Positions 17,282 to 26,797 of a DNA stretch of 64,000 bases are shown here, piece after piece (the stretch's first letter is position 1; the number at the start of each line of letters is the position of its first letter). A program made the translations under genes and the position numbers. Under the pieces are notes generated by a model. The model was not told the origin of the DNA, did not search any database, and saw nothing but the letters and a program-made list of their open reading frames with translations. The stretch is from Arthrobacter sp. NicSoilC5 (lineage in GTDB: Bacteria > Actinomycetota > Actinomycetes > Actinomycetales > Micrococcaceae): the NCBI RefSeq assembly GCF_019977395.1, contig NZ_AP024660.1, positions 3,534,001-3,598,000 on the forward strand. Reading direction: 5' to 3'.

Positions 17282-17956
17282 GTGAACCAAACGCCCGGCA
17301 TGACAGACGAACCCGACCACCAGCCCGGGGAGGCCGGACCCGCAAAGGCGGAGGTCGGCGTCGGGCCCTGGGAAGGGGACCTGCCGGAAGGCGACCACTG
17401 GGACCCTGACCTGCTGGCGGACGGCGACCGGCGCAACGTCCTGGACAAATACCGCTACTGGAAGCACGAGGCGATCGTCGCGGAGCTGGACTCCCGGCGG
17501 CACAACTTCCACGTGGCCATTGAAAACTGGCAGCACGACCTGAACATCGGCACCGTGGTGCGCACCGCCAACGCCTTCCTCGCCAAGGAAGTACACATCA
17601 TCGGCCGACGGCGGTGGAACCGGCGCGGCGCCATGGTCACCGACCGCTACCAGCACGTCCGCCACCACCCCACCGTGGAGGACTTCGTCCAGTGGGCGCA
17701 GGGGGAGGGGCTGGCGATCATCGGGATCGACATCTTCCCGGACTCGGTGCCCCTGGAGACGTATGAACTGCCGCGCGACTGCGTGCTGGTATTCGGGCAG
17801 GAGGGCCCGGGCCTGACTCCGGAAGTGCACCAGGCGGCCGCCGCCACCCTGTCCATCGAGCAGTTCGGCTCCACCCGGTCCATCAACGCCGCCTCCGCCG
17901 CGGCTATTGCCATGCACGCCTGGATCCGGCGGCACGTCTTCAACCAGCACGTGTGA
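17282..17956 (+). CDS. SpoU/TrmH family RNA 2'-O-methyltransferase
   Basis: 224 aa. SPOUT-fold motifs: motif 1 NWQHDLNIGTVVRTANAFLAKEVHIIGRR (N and R residues), motif 2 CVLVFGQEGPGLTPEV, and motif 3 IEQFGSTRSINAASAAAIAMHAW, which form the SAM-binding knot. Members methylate the ribose of tRNA or rRNA nucleotides. The acidic 45-residue N-terminal extension is not conserved in the family core. The exact RNA target cannot be read from the sequence. Confidence 0.85.
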   Translation: MNQTPGMTDEPDHQPGEAGPAKAEVGVGPWEGDLPEGDHWDPDLLADGDRRNVLDKYRYWKHEAIVAELDSRRHNFHVAIENWQHDLNIGTVVRTANAFLAKEVHIIGRRRWNRRGAMVTDRYQHVRHHPTVEDFVQWAQGEGLAIIGIDIFPDSVPLETYELPRDCVLVFGQEGPGLTPEVHQAAAATLSIEQFGSTRSINAASAAAIAMHAWIRRHVFNQHV

Positions 17957-18078
17957 GTATTACCGACCGGTGACCCGAAACACCCTGCCAGCCCGGGAAT
18001 GGCTAGGATGGTGCCAAGCCGTAAGCGGTCTATTTGAGGGTCATCCACCCACAGACGAAACTCAGCAGAGGAGCCAGC

Positions 18079-19098
<1,020 letters not shown>

Positions 19099-19524
19099 AT
19101 GTCGGACGAGTTCCGCCGGAACCTGATGGGGCCGGAGCCCACGCTCCTGCCTGCCGAAACCGAGGTGCACGGGCAGTTGGAGGCCGGCCACGAGGCATTG
19201 GACCTGGTGGCCAAGCACCCCACGTCCTCGCTGCTCTGGGCTGTGCTCGCCGAAGAAGCATGGGCGGAGGGCCGGATCATCGATTCCTACGCCTACTCCC
19301 GCGTCGGCTACCACCGCGGCCTGGACTCGCTGCGCCGCAACGGCTGGCGCGGCGTCGGGCCCATCCCGTGGGAGCACGAGCCCAACCGCGGATTCCTGCG
19401 GGCCCTCTATTCCCTGGGCAGGGCTTCCTCTGCCATCGGCGAGGCTGACGAGCCGGAGCGGATCGAAAAGTTCCTCAACGACTCGGACCCCACGGCGAAG
19501 GCAGCGATCGAGGGCAAGTTTTAG
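19099..19524 (+). CDS. DUF3151 domain protein
   Basis: 141 aa. The ATG directly follows the fbaA stop, so translation is coupled. The sequence (NLMGPEPTLLPAE, HPTSSLLWAVLAEEAWAEG, SYAYSRVGYHRGLDSLRRNGWRG, PWEHEPNRGFLRALYSLGRAS) matches the actinobacterial DUF3151 family, which resembles a short TPR-like helical protein and commonly sits beside fba. Function is unknown; context suggests a link to the aldolase. Confidence 0.85.
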   Translation: MSDEFRRNLMGPEPTLLPAETEVHGQLEAGHEALDLVAKHPTSSLLWAVLAEEAWAEGRIIDSYAYSRVGYHRGLDSLRRNGWRGVGPIPWEHEPNRGFLRALYSLGRASSAIGEADEPERIEKFLNDSDPTAKAAIEGKF

Positions 19525-19542
19525 TCCTTTGCGCTTAAACAA

Positions 19543-19589
19543 CGACGGCGGGTGGTTACCTTTCCTGGAAAGGTAACCACCCGCCGTCG
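19543..19589. terminator. strong bidirectional hairpin terminator
   Basis: A perfect 21-bp inverted repeat (19543-19563 and 19569-19589) with a 5-nt loop CCTGG, beginning CGACGGCGGG. The inner AAAGG/CCTTT gives a T-rich side on either strand. It separates two convergent genes. Confidence 0.8.
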
Positions 19590-19594
19590 GTCGC

Positions 19595-20224
19595 TTAAGG
19601 CTTGGCGATGCCGGTGCGTGCCATGGCGTCGGCGTAGGCCGCGCGCATGTCCTCGAGGTACTCCTCCTGGCGAGCGGGGGAACCGGCGAAGGCGCGGCCG
19701 CTCAGGGAGCGTACCTTGTAGGTCTTCAGGCCACGGCGCCACAGCAGCGGAACTTCGGTCTTCAGGAGTGCGTTGGCCAACCGGTTGGCTTCGGTTCCGT
19801 GCGCCACGATGACGGAGGCACGGGGCACCAGGGCCAGGAACTTCAGCAGCGGCTTCAGGCCTGCCTGGATCTGGTCGGGAGTGAACTTGCCGTTGGGCTC
19901 ACCGGGAACGTGCCAGGGGTGGACGTTCCACGGCATCACGAACTCGGGGCGCAGGCCCAGCTTCCACTGCAGTCCCAGCATGCGGGTCGCGGCGTCCTGG
20001 TCCCCGGCCGTGATGAACCCGGACGGGTCCGCCTCGCCAATGTTGGAGAACAGGCTGATGATGCGGCATTCCTCCACGTCGTGCATGGGATCCACATAGG
20101 GGACCACGGTTCCGGGCTTGGTCTCCTGCAGGGAATCGCAGAGCTCGTTAACGGCAGCAACGCTGGGGTCGTAGCGGCGGCTCATGAGCTGTTCGTGGAA
20201 TGTTTCGGGTGCCAGGGCTGTCAT
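19595..20224 (-). CDS. uracil-DNA glycosylase superfamily-like protein
   Basis: 209 aa from the ATG at 20224, with AGGAG upstream. Sequence blocks LFSNIGEADPSGFITAGDQDAATRMLGLQ, EFVMPWNVHPWHVPG and ASVIVAHGTEANRLANALL resemble the core of the UDG fold, where PWNVHPW occupies the place of the catalytic water-activating loop. The classical GQDPYH motif is absent, so glycosylase activity is not certain. Similar actinobacterial proteins are often annotated only as UDG-like. Confidence 0.55.
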   Translation of the reverse strand: MTALAPETFHEQLMSRRYDPSVAAVNELCDSLQETKPGTVVPYVDPMHDVEECRIISLFSNIGEADPSGFITAGDQDAATRMLGLQWKLGLRPEFVMPWNVHPWHVPGEPNGKFTPDQIQAGLKPLLKFLALVPRASVIVAHGTEANRLANALLKTEVPLLWRRGLKTYKVRSLSGRAFAGSPARQEEYLEDMRAAYADAMARTGIAKP

Positions 20225-20368
20225 GAAGTGCTGGTTCTCCTGCGGGGATTGGCGTTGCTGCCGCCACGGAAACGGGCACGCGGGGGCGCGACACATCAGC
20301 GGCGGTTGATTGGGGTGGGCCGATTCCTGGTCGGCCTTACCCAGTTTAGCAAGCCCCGGGAAACGAAA

Positions 20369-20412
20369 CGCCGGTCCCGTGCACCTGACTCAGCCAGGGC
20401 ACGGAACCGGCG
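20369..20412 (-). terminator. terminator after the MetE-like gene
   Basis: Near-perfect inverted repeat CGCCGGTCCCGTGC (20369-20382) / GCACGGAACCGGCG (20399-20412), one mismatch, 16-nt loop, followed on the minus strand by TTTCGTTTCC. It lies 24 nt after the stop. Confidence 0.65.
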
Positions 20413-20435
20413 GGTTCCCGCTTCGCCTCCCGCAG

Positions 20436-21644
20436 CTACCAGAGGCGGCTGGTGGCCCGGCGGGCGCCCTCGCCGAGGGCCTCCAGCTTGGCGAAGGCGA
20501 TCTGCGGGTGGACCCGCCCGCCCAGGCCGCAGTCGGTGGAGGCGATGACATTCTCACGGCCCACGACGTCGGCAAAGCGGACAATGCGGTCTGCCACCAA
20601 GTCCGGGTGTTCCACCACGTTGGTGGCGTGCGAGACGATGCCCGGGATGATCACCTTGCCCTCGGGGAGCTTGGTGTCCTCCCATACCCGCCATTCGTGT
20701 TCGTGGCGGACGTTGGCAGCCTCGAAGGAGTAGGCGCCGGCGTTCACCTGCAGCACCGATCCGATGATGTCGGCGAAGGGGATGTCGGTGGTGTGCGGAC
20801 CGTGCCAGGAACCCCAGCAGACGTGCAGCCGGATCTGTTCCTGGGGCAGGTCGCGGAGGGCCCAGTTGGTGGCCTCGACGCGCAGCTGGATGAACTTCAG
20901 GTAGTCCTCCAGGGAGGGCTCGGGATTGATCTGGTCCCAGCTCTCGGCCAGGGACGGATCATCGAGCTGCACGGTCAGGCCGGCATCGATGATCGCCTTG
21001 TATTCCTCCCGCATAGCATCGGCGCAGGCGTAGACAAGTTCCTCATCCGACTTGTAGTACTCGTTGGCCACGCGGGCGCAGGAGCCGGGAGAGAGGGACG
21101 CTACGAAGCCGTCCGACAACCCGGCCGCTGCGAGGCCGGTCTTCAGGTTCCTGATGTCCGATGCCACCAGGTCCTGGCCCGTGTAGGTCAGGGGTCCGGC
21201 GATCTTGGGCTGGGTCACGCTCTTGCGGTGGGACAGGATGCCCGAGGAGGGGTCGTTGTAGGCCTCGTTGAACGCCTGCCGGTCGCGCCGGTCAGGGAAT
21301 GAGGTCAGGACAATGTTGCCGGGCGAGGAGCGGTGCACCTGGGCATCGGCCCAGCGGTCCACGTTGGTTGGCTCCAGGCCGCCCAGCCGTGCAAAGGAGT
21401 AGTTCCACCAGGCGCCGTAGTCCACGGAGCTGGACATCGTGTGCCCGTATTCGCCGTCGTTGGGAATGTCGATGCCGAGGTCCTTCTGGCGCTGGACCAC
21501 CTCCACCACGGAGGCCTCCAGGAGTTCCAGGAATTCAGGGGTGATGCCGTCGGTTTCCTTGGCGGCATTGGCGGCGATGAGTTCCGGGGTGCGGGGCAAG
21601 GATCCCGCGTGGGTGACGCGGATGTGGTCGGTGTTCAGGGACAT
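20436..21644 (-). CDS. MetE C-terminal-domain methyltransferase (core-MetE-like)
   Basis: 402 aa, about half the length of full MetE, so it has only the catalytic barrel. Zinc-ligand motifs are visible: the His-x-Cys of LHVCWGSWHG (about residue 275) and the Cys of STDCGLGGRVHP near residue 370. N-terminal THAGSLPRTPEL is also typical. Core-MetE proteins form methionine from homocysteine with a methyl donor other than methyltetrahydropteroyl-triglutamate. The SAM riboswitch in the leader supports a methionine-synthesis role. The methyl donor is unknown. Confidence 0.82.
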   Translation of the reverse strand: MSLNTDHIRVTHAGSLPRTPELIAANAAKETDGITPEFLELLEASVVEVVQRQKDLGIDIPNDGEYGHTMSSSVDYGAWWNYSFARLGGLEPTNVDRWADAQVHRSSPGNIVLTSFPDRRDRQAFNEAYNDPSSGILSHRKSVTQPKIAGPLTYTGQDLVASDIRNLKTGLAAAGLSDGFVASLSPGSCARVANEYYKSDEELVYACADAMREEYKAIIDAGLTVQLDDPSLAESWDQINPEPSLEDYLKFIQLRVEATNWALRDLPQEQIRLHVCWGSWHGPHTTDIPFADIIGSVLQVNAGAYSFEAANVRHEHEWRVWEDTKLPEGKVIIPGIVSHATNVVEHPDLVADRIVRFADVVGRENVIASTDCGLGGRVHPQIAFAKLEALGEGARRATSRLW

Positions 21645-21660
21645 GCTGGAATCTTCCTTT

Positions 21661-21759
21661 CCATCGGTCCTGGCAGTAGCACCTTCGGCCGGCAGGAATC
21701 CTGCTGGACCGTGGTTGCTGCGGCGTCATCGAGCCAGGTCTCTCGGCCGCTCCGGATGG
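21661..21759 (-). promoter_or_regulatory. SAM (S-box) riboswitch upstream of the MetE-like gene
   Basis: The minus-strand leader has the S-box core: GAGAGACCTGGCTCGATGA, then CGCAGCAACC, and later AAGGTGCTACTGCCAGG. The P1 helix pairs CCATCCGG (5') with CCGATGG (3'). The ribosome-binding site AAAGGAAG begins right after P1 and the ATG follows at 21644, so SAM binding could hinder initiation. Class (SAM-I clan) is judged by eye. Confidence 0.85.
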
Positions 21760-21812
21760 TTCACTCTCACATAAATCCAGATGCCTGCCCCGGGGCAAGT
21801 CTGAGCCGCTTT

Positions 21813-22876
21813 ATGTCGCGACGGGCTGCCCGGCGGCTTTCCTCGCCGTCTCCGGAGCCCTGGCGCTGGCCGTCGTAGCAGGACCTGCCCCGCTGGCACA
21901 CGCTGTGGGCGAAGGCCCCACCTACGACGGCAACGGCCAGATCACCACGTCCAAGCTCGCCACGTACGAACAGATGGTCTCGTTCCTGAAGGACCAGGAT
22001 GCCCGCCAGCCGGCAATGGAGCTGGAGGTCATCGGGCAGACGGTCAAGGGGCGCGACATCCACGTGGTCAAGTACATTTCGGACCCCGCCAAGCCCACCA
22101 TCCTGTACCTGACCCAGCAGCACGGCAACGAGCAGCTCACCACCGAGGGCGCCATGGAGTTCATTAAGCACCTGGGGACCGGCAAATCCGCGGACATCCT
22201 CAAAGGCGTGAACATCCTGGTGGTGCCCATGCTCAATGCGGACGGCGCCATGGGTGACGTGAACTTCTCCCTGGACAATTACCTCGCCAAGGGGGACCGG
22301 CACCTCACCCGCTACAACGCCGAGGGTGTGGACCTGAACCGCGACCACGTGGCCAAGGTCCAGCCGGAGACCCAGGCGCTGCACAACAACGTCATGCGCA
22401 AATACCGGATCGACTACATGATCGACCTGCACCACCAGGGCACCCGGGCGGAGCGTGACGGCAAGCTGGTATCCGGCTCCATCCTGTACCCCACCACCCC
22501 CAACGCCGACCCCGCCGTCGTCGAAAAATCCAAGCAGCTCGGCGCGGTGGTCTTCAACAACGTCGACTCCACCGGCTGGGGACACCTGGGCAAGTACCAG
22601 GGCGGCAGTGCCGAAACCATCAGCCGCAACGGCATCTCCGTGGAGTACGGCATCGCCACCCTGCTCTTCGAGATGCGCGGCATGTCGGACCACTATTTGG
22701 ACGGCTATGCACTCGGACAGCGCAGCAACGGCTACCTGATCAAGCAGACCGTCACCACGCTGACCTCCACGGCCGCGGCCATCGCGGACGGGTCCATTGC
22801 CGACGCCGACACCTCCTTCTGGAACACGCTCGCCGAACAGACGTCCCGGCCCGCCGGGGAGGCGGAGGACGAATAG
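21813..22876 (+). CDS. M14-family zinc carboxypeptidase, signal peptide apparently frameshifted
   Basis: From the in-frame GTG at 21905 the product is 323 aa. The zinc motif HGNE (in LTQQHGNEQ), then LNADGAMGDVNF, VDLNRDH and DLHHQG give the Zn ligands and substrate arginine regions, and LLFEMRGMSDHY holds the catalytic Glu. Upstream of 21905 the same frame continues as AAFLAVSGALALAVVAG...PLAHA, a secretion-signal core, but has no start codon. A start with a basic n-region, MSRRAARR, exists at 21813 in another frame. One extra G near 21836 would join them. So this is either a frameshifted gene, a sequencing error, or a cytoplasmic form starting at GTG. Confidence 0.7.
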
Positions 22877-22931
22877 GCGGCACCGGCCGCCGCGGCCTTT
22901 TGGCAGAAAGGACCGCGGCGGGCCACAACAG

Positions 22932-22958
22932 TGGACAAAGTGCCCCATCGGCTAAACT
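22932..22958 (+). promoter_or_regulatory. candidate purA promoter
   Basis: TGGACA (22932-22937) and TAAACT (22953-22958) with a 15-bp spacer, slightly short. This places the start near 22965 and gives a leader of about 145 nt before the purA ATG at 23111. Confidence 0.5.
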
Positions 22959-23110
22959 TGGGTGGTAAGAGCCCCGGAACTCTTGCTTCGCTGCGCCGTG
23001 CTGCGGCTGTGCGAAGGCCGGTATGTTCGGGGCATTCTCATGAACGGCGCTGCATGGGCCCGCCACCTGGTGGCCGGCCCGGGCAGTCCGAACGAATGGG
23101 GGAGGATCCC

Positions 23111-24400
23111 ATGCCAGCAATTGTGATCGTAGGAGCCCAGTGGGGCGACGAAGGAAAAGGCAAGGCCACCGACCTGCTGGGCGGCCGTGTTGACTACGTC
23201 GTCAAGCCCAACGGCGGCAACAACGCCGGGCACACCGTCGTCGTAGGCGGTGAAAAGTACGAACTCAAGCTGCTGCCGGCAGGCATTCTCAGCCCCAACG
23301 CCGTTCCCATCATCGGCAACGGCTGCGTGGTGAACCTGGAGGCCCTCTTCCAGGAAATCGACGGACTCCAGGCGCGCGGCGCCGACACCTCAAAACTGCG
23401 GGTCTCCGCCAACGCCCACCTGGTGGCCCCGTACCACCAGGTGCTGGACAAGGTGACCGAACGCTTCCTCGGCAGCCGCGCCATCGGCACCACCGGCCGC
23501 GGCATCGGCCCCGCCTACATGGACAAGGTGGCCCGGCTGGGCATCCGCGTCCAGGACGTCTTCGACGAATCGATCCTGCGCCAGAAGGTGGAAGGCTCGC
23601 TGCGCCAGAAGAACGAACTCCTGGTCAAGGTCTACAACCGCCGCAGCGTTGTGGTGGACGAGATCGTGGAGTACTTCCTGTCCTTCGCCGAGCGGCTCCG
23701 CCCGCTGGTCATCGACAGCACCCTGGTCCTGAACTCGGCGCTGGACGAGGGCAAGGTAGTCCTGATGGAGGGCGGCCAGGCAACGTTCCTGGACGTGGAC
23801 CACGGCACCTACCCGTTCGTGACCTCCTCCAACCCCACCGCCGGCGGCGCCTCGGTGGGTTCCGGCATCGGCCCCACCCGGATTTCGCGTTCCATCGGCA
23901 TCATCAAGGCCTACACCACCCGCGTTGGTGCCGGCCCGTTCCCCACCGAACTTTTCGATGAGATGGGCATGTACCTGCAGAAGACCGGCGGCGAATTCGG
24001 CGTCAACACCGGCCGCCCGCGCCGCTGCGGCTGGTACGACGCCGTCCTGGCGCGGCACGCTTCCCGCGTGAACGGTTTCACGGACTACTTCGTCACCAAG
24101 CTGGACGTCCTGACCGGCATCGAGCAGATCCCGGTGTGCGTGGCCTACGAGGTCGACGGTGTCCGGCATGACGAGATGCCCATGACGCAGACCGAGTTCC
24201 ACCACGCCAAACCGATCTTCGAGTACTTCGATGGCTGGACCGAGGACATCACGGGAGCCCGGACGCTGGCGGACCTGCCAGAGAATGCCCGCAACTATGT
24301 GCTGGCCCTGGAGAAGCTCTCCGGAACCCGGTTCTCGGCCATCGGCGTTGGCCCGGACCGCGACCAGACCATCGTGGTGAACGACCTCATCAACGACTGA
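23111..24400 (+). CDS. purA: adenylosuccinate synthetase
   Basis: 429 aa from the ATG at 23111 with GGGGGAGGA upstream; an in-frame GTG at 22931 would add 60 unrelated residues. It makes adenylosuccinate from IMP, aspartate and GTP. The P-loop [16 protein letters not shown] is at residues 8-23 with the catalytic Asp13 region, [12 protein letters not shown] follows, and [10 protein letters not shown] and the C-terminal [10 protein letters not shown] are typical. The unusually long leader could hold a control element. A terminator follows. Confidence 0.96.
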   Translation: MPAIVIVGAQWGDEGKGKATDLLGGRVDYVVKPNGGNNAGHTVVVGGEKYELKLLPAGILSPNAVPIIGNGCVVNLEALFQEIDGLQARGADTSKLRVSANAHLVAPYHQVLDKVTERFLGSRAIGTTGRGIGPAYMDKVARLGIRVQDVFDESILRQKVEGSLRQKNELLVKVYNRRSVVVDEIVEYFLSFAERLRPLVIDSTLVLNSALDEGKVVLMEGGQATFLDVDHGTYPFVTSSNPTAGGASVGSGIGPTRISRSIGIIKAYTTRVGAGPFPTELFDEMGMYLQKTGGEFGVNTGRPRRCGWYDAVLARHASRVNGFTDYFVTKLDVLTGIEQIPVCVAYEVDGVRHDEMPMTQTEFHHAKPIFEYFDGWTEDITGARTLADLPENARNYVLALEKLSGTRFSAIGVGPDRDQTIVVNDLIND

Positions 24401-24429
24401 CGCGCCCTCCCGGAGCAGGCATGACGACG

Positions 24430-24470
24430 GCGGCAGGCCACCTTTCGCAGGTGGCCTGCCGCTTCTCTTT
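24430..24470 (+). terminator. rho-independent terminator after purA
   Basis: Perfect 14-bp stem GCGGCAGGCCACCT / AGGTGGCCTGCCGC with a 5-nt loop TTCGC, followed by TTCTCTTTT. It starts 29 nt after the purA stop. Confidence 0.88.
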
Positions 24471-24578
24471 TGGTGGCGGACAGCGAATTTACACAGGCTT
24501 AACGCGCACGGTCTTGTGAGGTTTCCGGTGCCGCGGCCAGACTCGTCTGTACAACCTGGTGCCCAAGGAAGGATCGTC

Positions 24579-24950
24579 ATGGCCGGAAGATTTGAAGCAT
24601 TCGTCGACGCTGATTCGTTTTTCCGGTTCCGTCTCCTGGCTCCGGACGGGGCCGTTATCGCCGTCTCCGGCCCCTTCGAGGACAAGGCCGCTGTGGCGGC
24701 AGGGATCGCCGCGGTGCGTGAATGTGCCGGCACGGGCCTGGTCACCGACCTGTGTCCCGCCGGAACCGTAGCCCGTCCCGCGGCTGAACCCGCTGCGGCT
24801 GCTGCCGCTGTTCCGGCCGGGCTGCCCGCCGCCGTCGTGCCCGTGTGCGGAGAGGAACGCGCGCCCGCCACGCGGCACGCTTTTGCGCTGGCCAATGCGC
24901 CGCGCCGGCATGCCACGGCACGCCGGTGGACCAGGGCAGCAGCCCGCTGA
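24579..24950 (+). CDS. DUF1508 (YegP-like) domain protein
   Basis: 123 aa from the ATG at 24579 with AAGGAAGG upstream. Residues 3-52 match one DUF1508 repeat (RFEAFVDADSFFRFRLLAPDGAVIAVSGPFEDKAAVAAGIAAVRECA), a small beta-alpha fold found once or twice in YegP proteins. The rest is Ala/Pro-rich with a basic end (RRHATARRWTRAAAR). Function unknown. It is flanked by terminators on both sides, so it is a single-gene unit. Confidence 0.7.
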   Translation: MAGRFEAFVDADSFFRFRLLAPDGAVIAVSGPFEDKAAVAAGIAAVRECAGTGLVTDLCPAGTVARPAAEPAAAAAAVPAGLPAAVVPVCGEERAPATRHAFALANAPRRHATARRWTRAAAR

Positions 24951-25031
24951 CAGGCGGGGAAGGAAATTCTCAGAAGTTTTTTTGAAAGCGCGTAACCCTT
25001 TGGGGTGCCCCGGCGATTACCCCTATGAAGT

Positions 25032-25078
25032 GCCGGTCTGGAACCTGTCCCCCATCACGTTCCAGGCCGGCTCTTTTG
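25032..25078 (+). terminator. rho-independent terminator after the DUF1508 gene
   Basis: Stem GCCGGTCTGGAAC (25032-25044) / GTTCCAGGCCGGC (25059-25071), one mismatch or wobble, followed by TCTTTTGTC. It isolates the downstream sigma-factor gene. Confidence 0.75.
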
Positions 25079-25246
25079 TCTTTCCGCAAGGGTGGCTGCA
25101 CCCGCCTGGCCCGGCACCGGCCCTGTTGCCGGCGCCGTGGCGGTTCCGGCGGGGGTGGTTACCTGAGGGTAAAGTAAGGGCAGCGTTCCGGATGTACTGA
25201 GCGCCCGCCTTGCCAACACCCTTCTTTGACGGAAAGCACTACGTCA

Positions 25247-25798
25247 GTGACCGATGCACAGACAGACGAGGCTCCGGACCAGCCGCTTTCCGGGACTGCC
25301 GCCTTCAGCCTTGTCTACAAGACCTACGCATCACAGGTGCTGGGCTACCTCACAGCCCGGGGAGTCGAGGATCCGGAGGCCGCCATGCAGGAAGTGTTCC
25401 TTTCCGTGCTGCCCCGCCTCCACACCGTGCACGGCGGCGAATCCGGCCTGCGGACTTTTATCTTCTCCGTTGCCCACGCCCGCATGGTGGATGACCACCG
25501 GCGGCAAAGCCGGAGCCCGGTCAAGCTGCCCTTCGAGCCCGAGCTCGACCAGCGCGTGGACACCTCAGCGGAAAAGGAAGCCCTGCAGCGCATTTCGCCC
25601 CAGGAGGTCCTGACGCTGCTGGACGGTCTGCCGCAGGACCAGCGGGACGTCCTGTCGCTGCGCCTGGTGGGAGGCCTCACAGTGGAACAGACGGCTGAGA
25701 CCATGGAAAAGAGCGCCGGTTCGGTGAAGCAGCTTCAGCGGCGCGCATTGTTGAAACTCCGGGAACTCGCCGCAGTGAAGGAGTACCTCGCGCCATGA
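25247..25798 (+). CDS. ECF-type RNA polymerase sigma factor
   Basis: 183 aa from a GTG at 25247 with GGAAAG 10 nt upstream; a TTG at 25226 in frame is the other option. Sigma region 2 spans about 20-90 (FSLVYKTYASQVLGYLTARGVEDPEAAMQEVFLSVLPRL ... FIFSVAHARMVDDHRRQ), and region 4 is LLDGLPQDQRDVLSLRLVGGLTVEQTAETMEKSAGSVKQLQRRALLKLREL at about 122-175. There is no region 1.1 or 3. The next gene overlaps it by 4 bp and encodes a membrane protein, the usual layout for a sigma/anti-sigma pair. Target promoters unknown. Confidence 0.85.
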   Translation: MTDAQTDEAPDQPLSGTAAFSLVYKTYASQVLGYLTARGVEDPEAAMQEVFLSVLPRLHTVHGGESGLRTFIFSVAHARMVDDHRRQSRSPVKLPFEPELDQRVDTSAEKEALQRISPQEVLTLLDGLPQDQRDVLSLRLVGGLTVEQTAETMEKSAGSVKQLQRRALLKLRELAAVKEYLAP

Positions 25799-26736
25799 CA
25801 CCCGCCCCGGAAAACCGCGCCGCCCTTGTTGATGACATGCTGCTGGACGCCGGCTGCCAGCTGGATGCGGACCTTCGCAACGCCCTGCTGTCGCTGGGCA
25901 CCCTGGCTTCGCTGCCCGCGCCGGAACCCAGCGGTGAGCTTGCCGCACTGCTCACGGCAGGGGAACCGGGCGGGGAAGCAGCTGAACAGGCAGCTGAAGA
26001 GGTGCCGGAACAGCCCGGTGTACAGGCCACTGGACAGCCCGATGCGCTGCCTGGGGACGAACTGGCGCGCCGCCGCCGCCGGCGGCACCGCCCCACCGCG
26101 CTGGGCCTGGTGCTGGTGGCCGGGATGGGGCTGGGCGCTGGCGGGGTAGCCGCCAGCTCCAGCACTTCCGGAACCAGTCCAGTGGAGCACCTGCTGGAGG
26201 ATTGGGCGCCCTGGAACGGTACAGCGGGGGAACCGTCCGCCGCCGGTTACAGCTACCGGGGCCCCCAGGTGGCTTCCGACGGGGACCTTGCCGCTGCCGG
26301 CTCACCTGCACCCGGTGAGTCCGCCGATGCCGCAAATCTTGCCTCCAGCCTCCTTCGGGATCCTGCCGGCTCCTCCCGCCACACAGGACGGGCGCACACC
26401 GGGTTCCCGCCGTGCGTCGGCCCGGTCAAACACGAGGCCGGCGCCGAAGCGTGCACGCCCGCGGCTCCCGGGACTTCTTTGCAGGGCAATGGACTTGGCA
26501 GGGGCAAGGAGAATCCCGGCGCCGCGACGGACGGGATGCCGGCAGGGCAAGGGGCTCCCGGGCCGGCGAAGGCCGGACTCCCGGCGGCCAACACCGGGCC
26601 GTCAGCCGGGGATGCAGCCGCCGAGGCACAAAAGGCGGCGGGCTCCGCGGCCAACGCGATGCCGGGGCAGGGCCAAACAAGCTCCCAGGCGGCAGGACAG
26701 GGAGCCGGGCCCAAGCCCACGTCTCCGGCGAAATAG
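25795..26736 (+). CDS. single-pass membrane protein partner of the sigma factor (possible anti-sigma)
   Basis: 313 aa; the start overlaps the sigma-factor stop (ATGA). Residues 1-95 form an acidic cytoplasmic region (LDADLRNALLSLGTLASL ...), followed by a basic patch RRRRRRHR and one membrane span (LGLVLVAGMGLGAGGVAA, about residues 101-119). The rest is a Gly/Ala/Pro/Ser-rich extracellular tail. The usual HxxxCxxC zinc anti-sigma motif is absent, so it would be a non-zinc type. Anti-sigma role is inferred from position and topology only. Confidence 0.55.
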   Translation: MTPAPENRAALVDDMLLDAGCQLDADLRNALLSLGTLASLPAPEPSGELAALLTAGEPGGEAAEQAAEEVPEQPGVQATGQPDALPGDELARRRRRRHRPTALGLVLVAGMGLGAGGVAASSSTSGTSPVEHLLEDWAPWNGTAGEPSAAGYSYRGPQVASDGDLAAAGSPAPGESADAANLASSLLRDPAGSSRHTGRAHTGFPPCVGPVKHEAGAEACTPAAPGTSLQGNGLGRGKENPGAATDGMPAGQGAPGPAKAGLPAANTGPSAGDAAAEAQKAAGSAANAMPGQGQTSSQAAGQGAGPKPTSPAK

Positions 26737-26748
26737 CCGAAACACAGC

Positions 26749-26775
26749 AACAGCGGGCCCGTCGGACGGACCCGC
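26749..26775. terminator. bidirectional terminator
   Basis: Inverted repeat AGCGGGCCCGTC / GACGGACCCGCT with a single mismatch and a tiny loop, between the membrane protein gene and the convergent CoA-binding gene. Confidence 0.55.
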
Positions 26776-26797
26776 TGTCGCCTCATGCAGTGCCCGG

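Noticed and set aside
23390..24916. 508-codon minus-strand frame opposite purA
   Set aside because: Spans the purA coding region and its terminator, so it is an artefact of GC composition.
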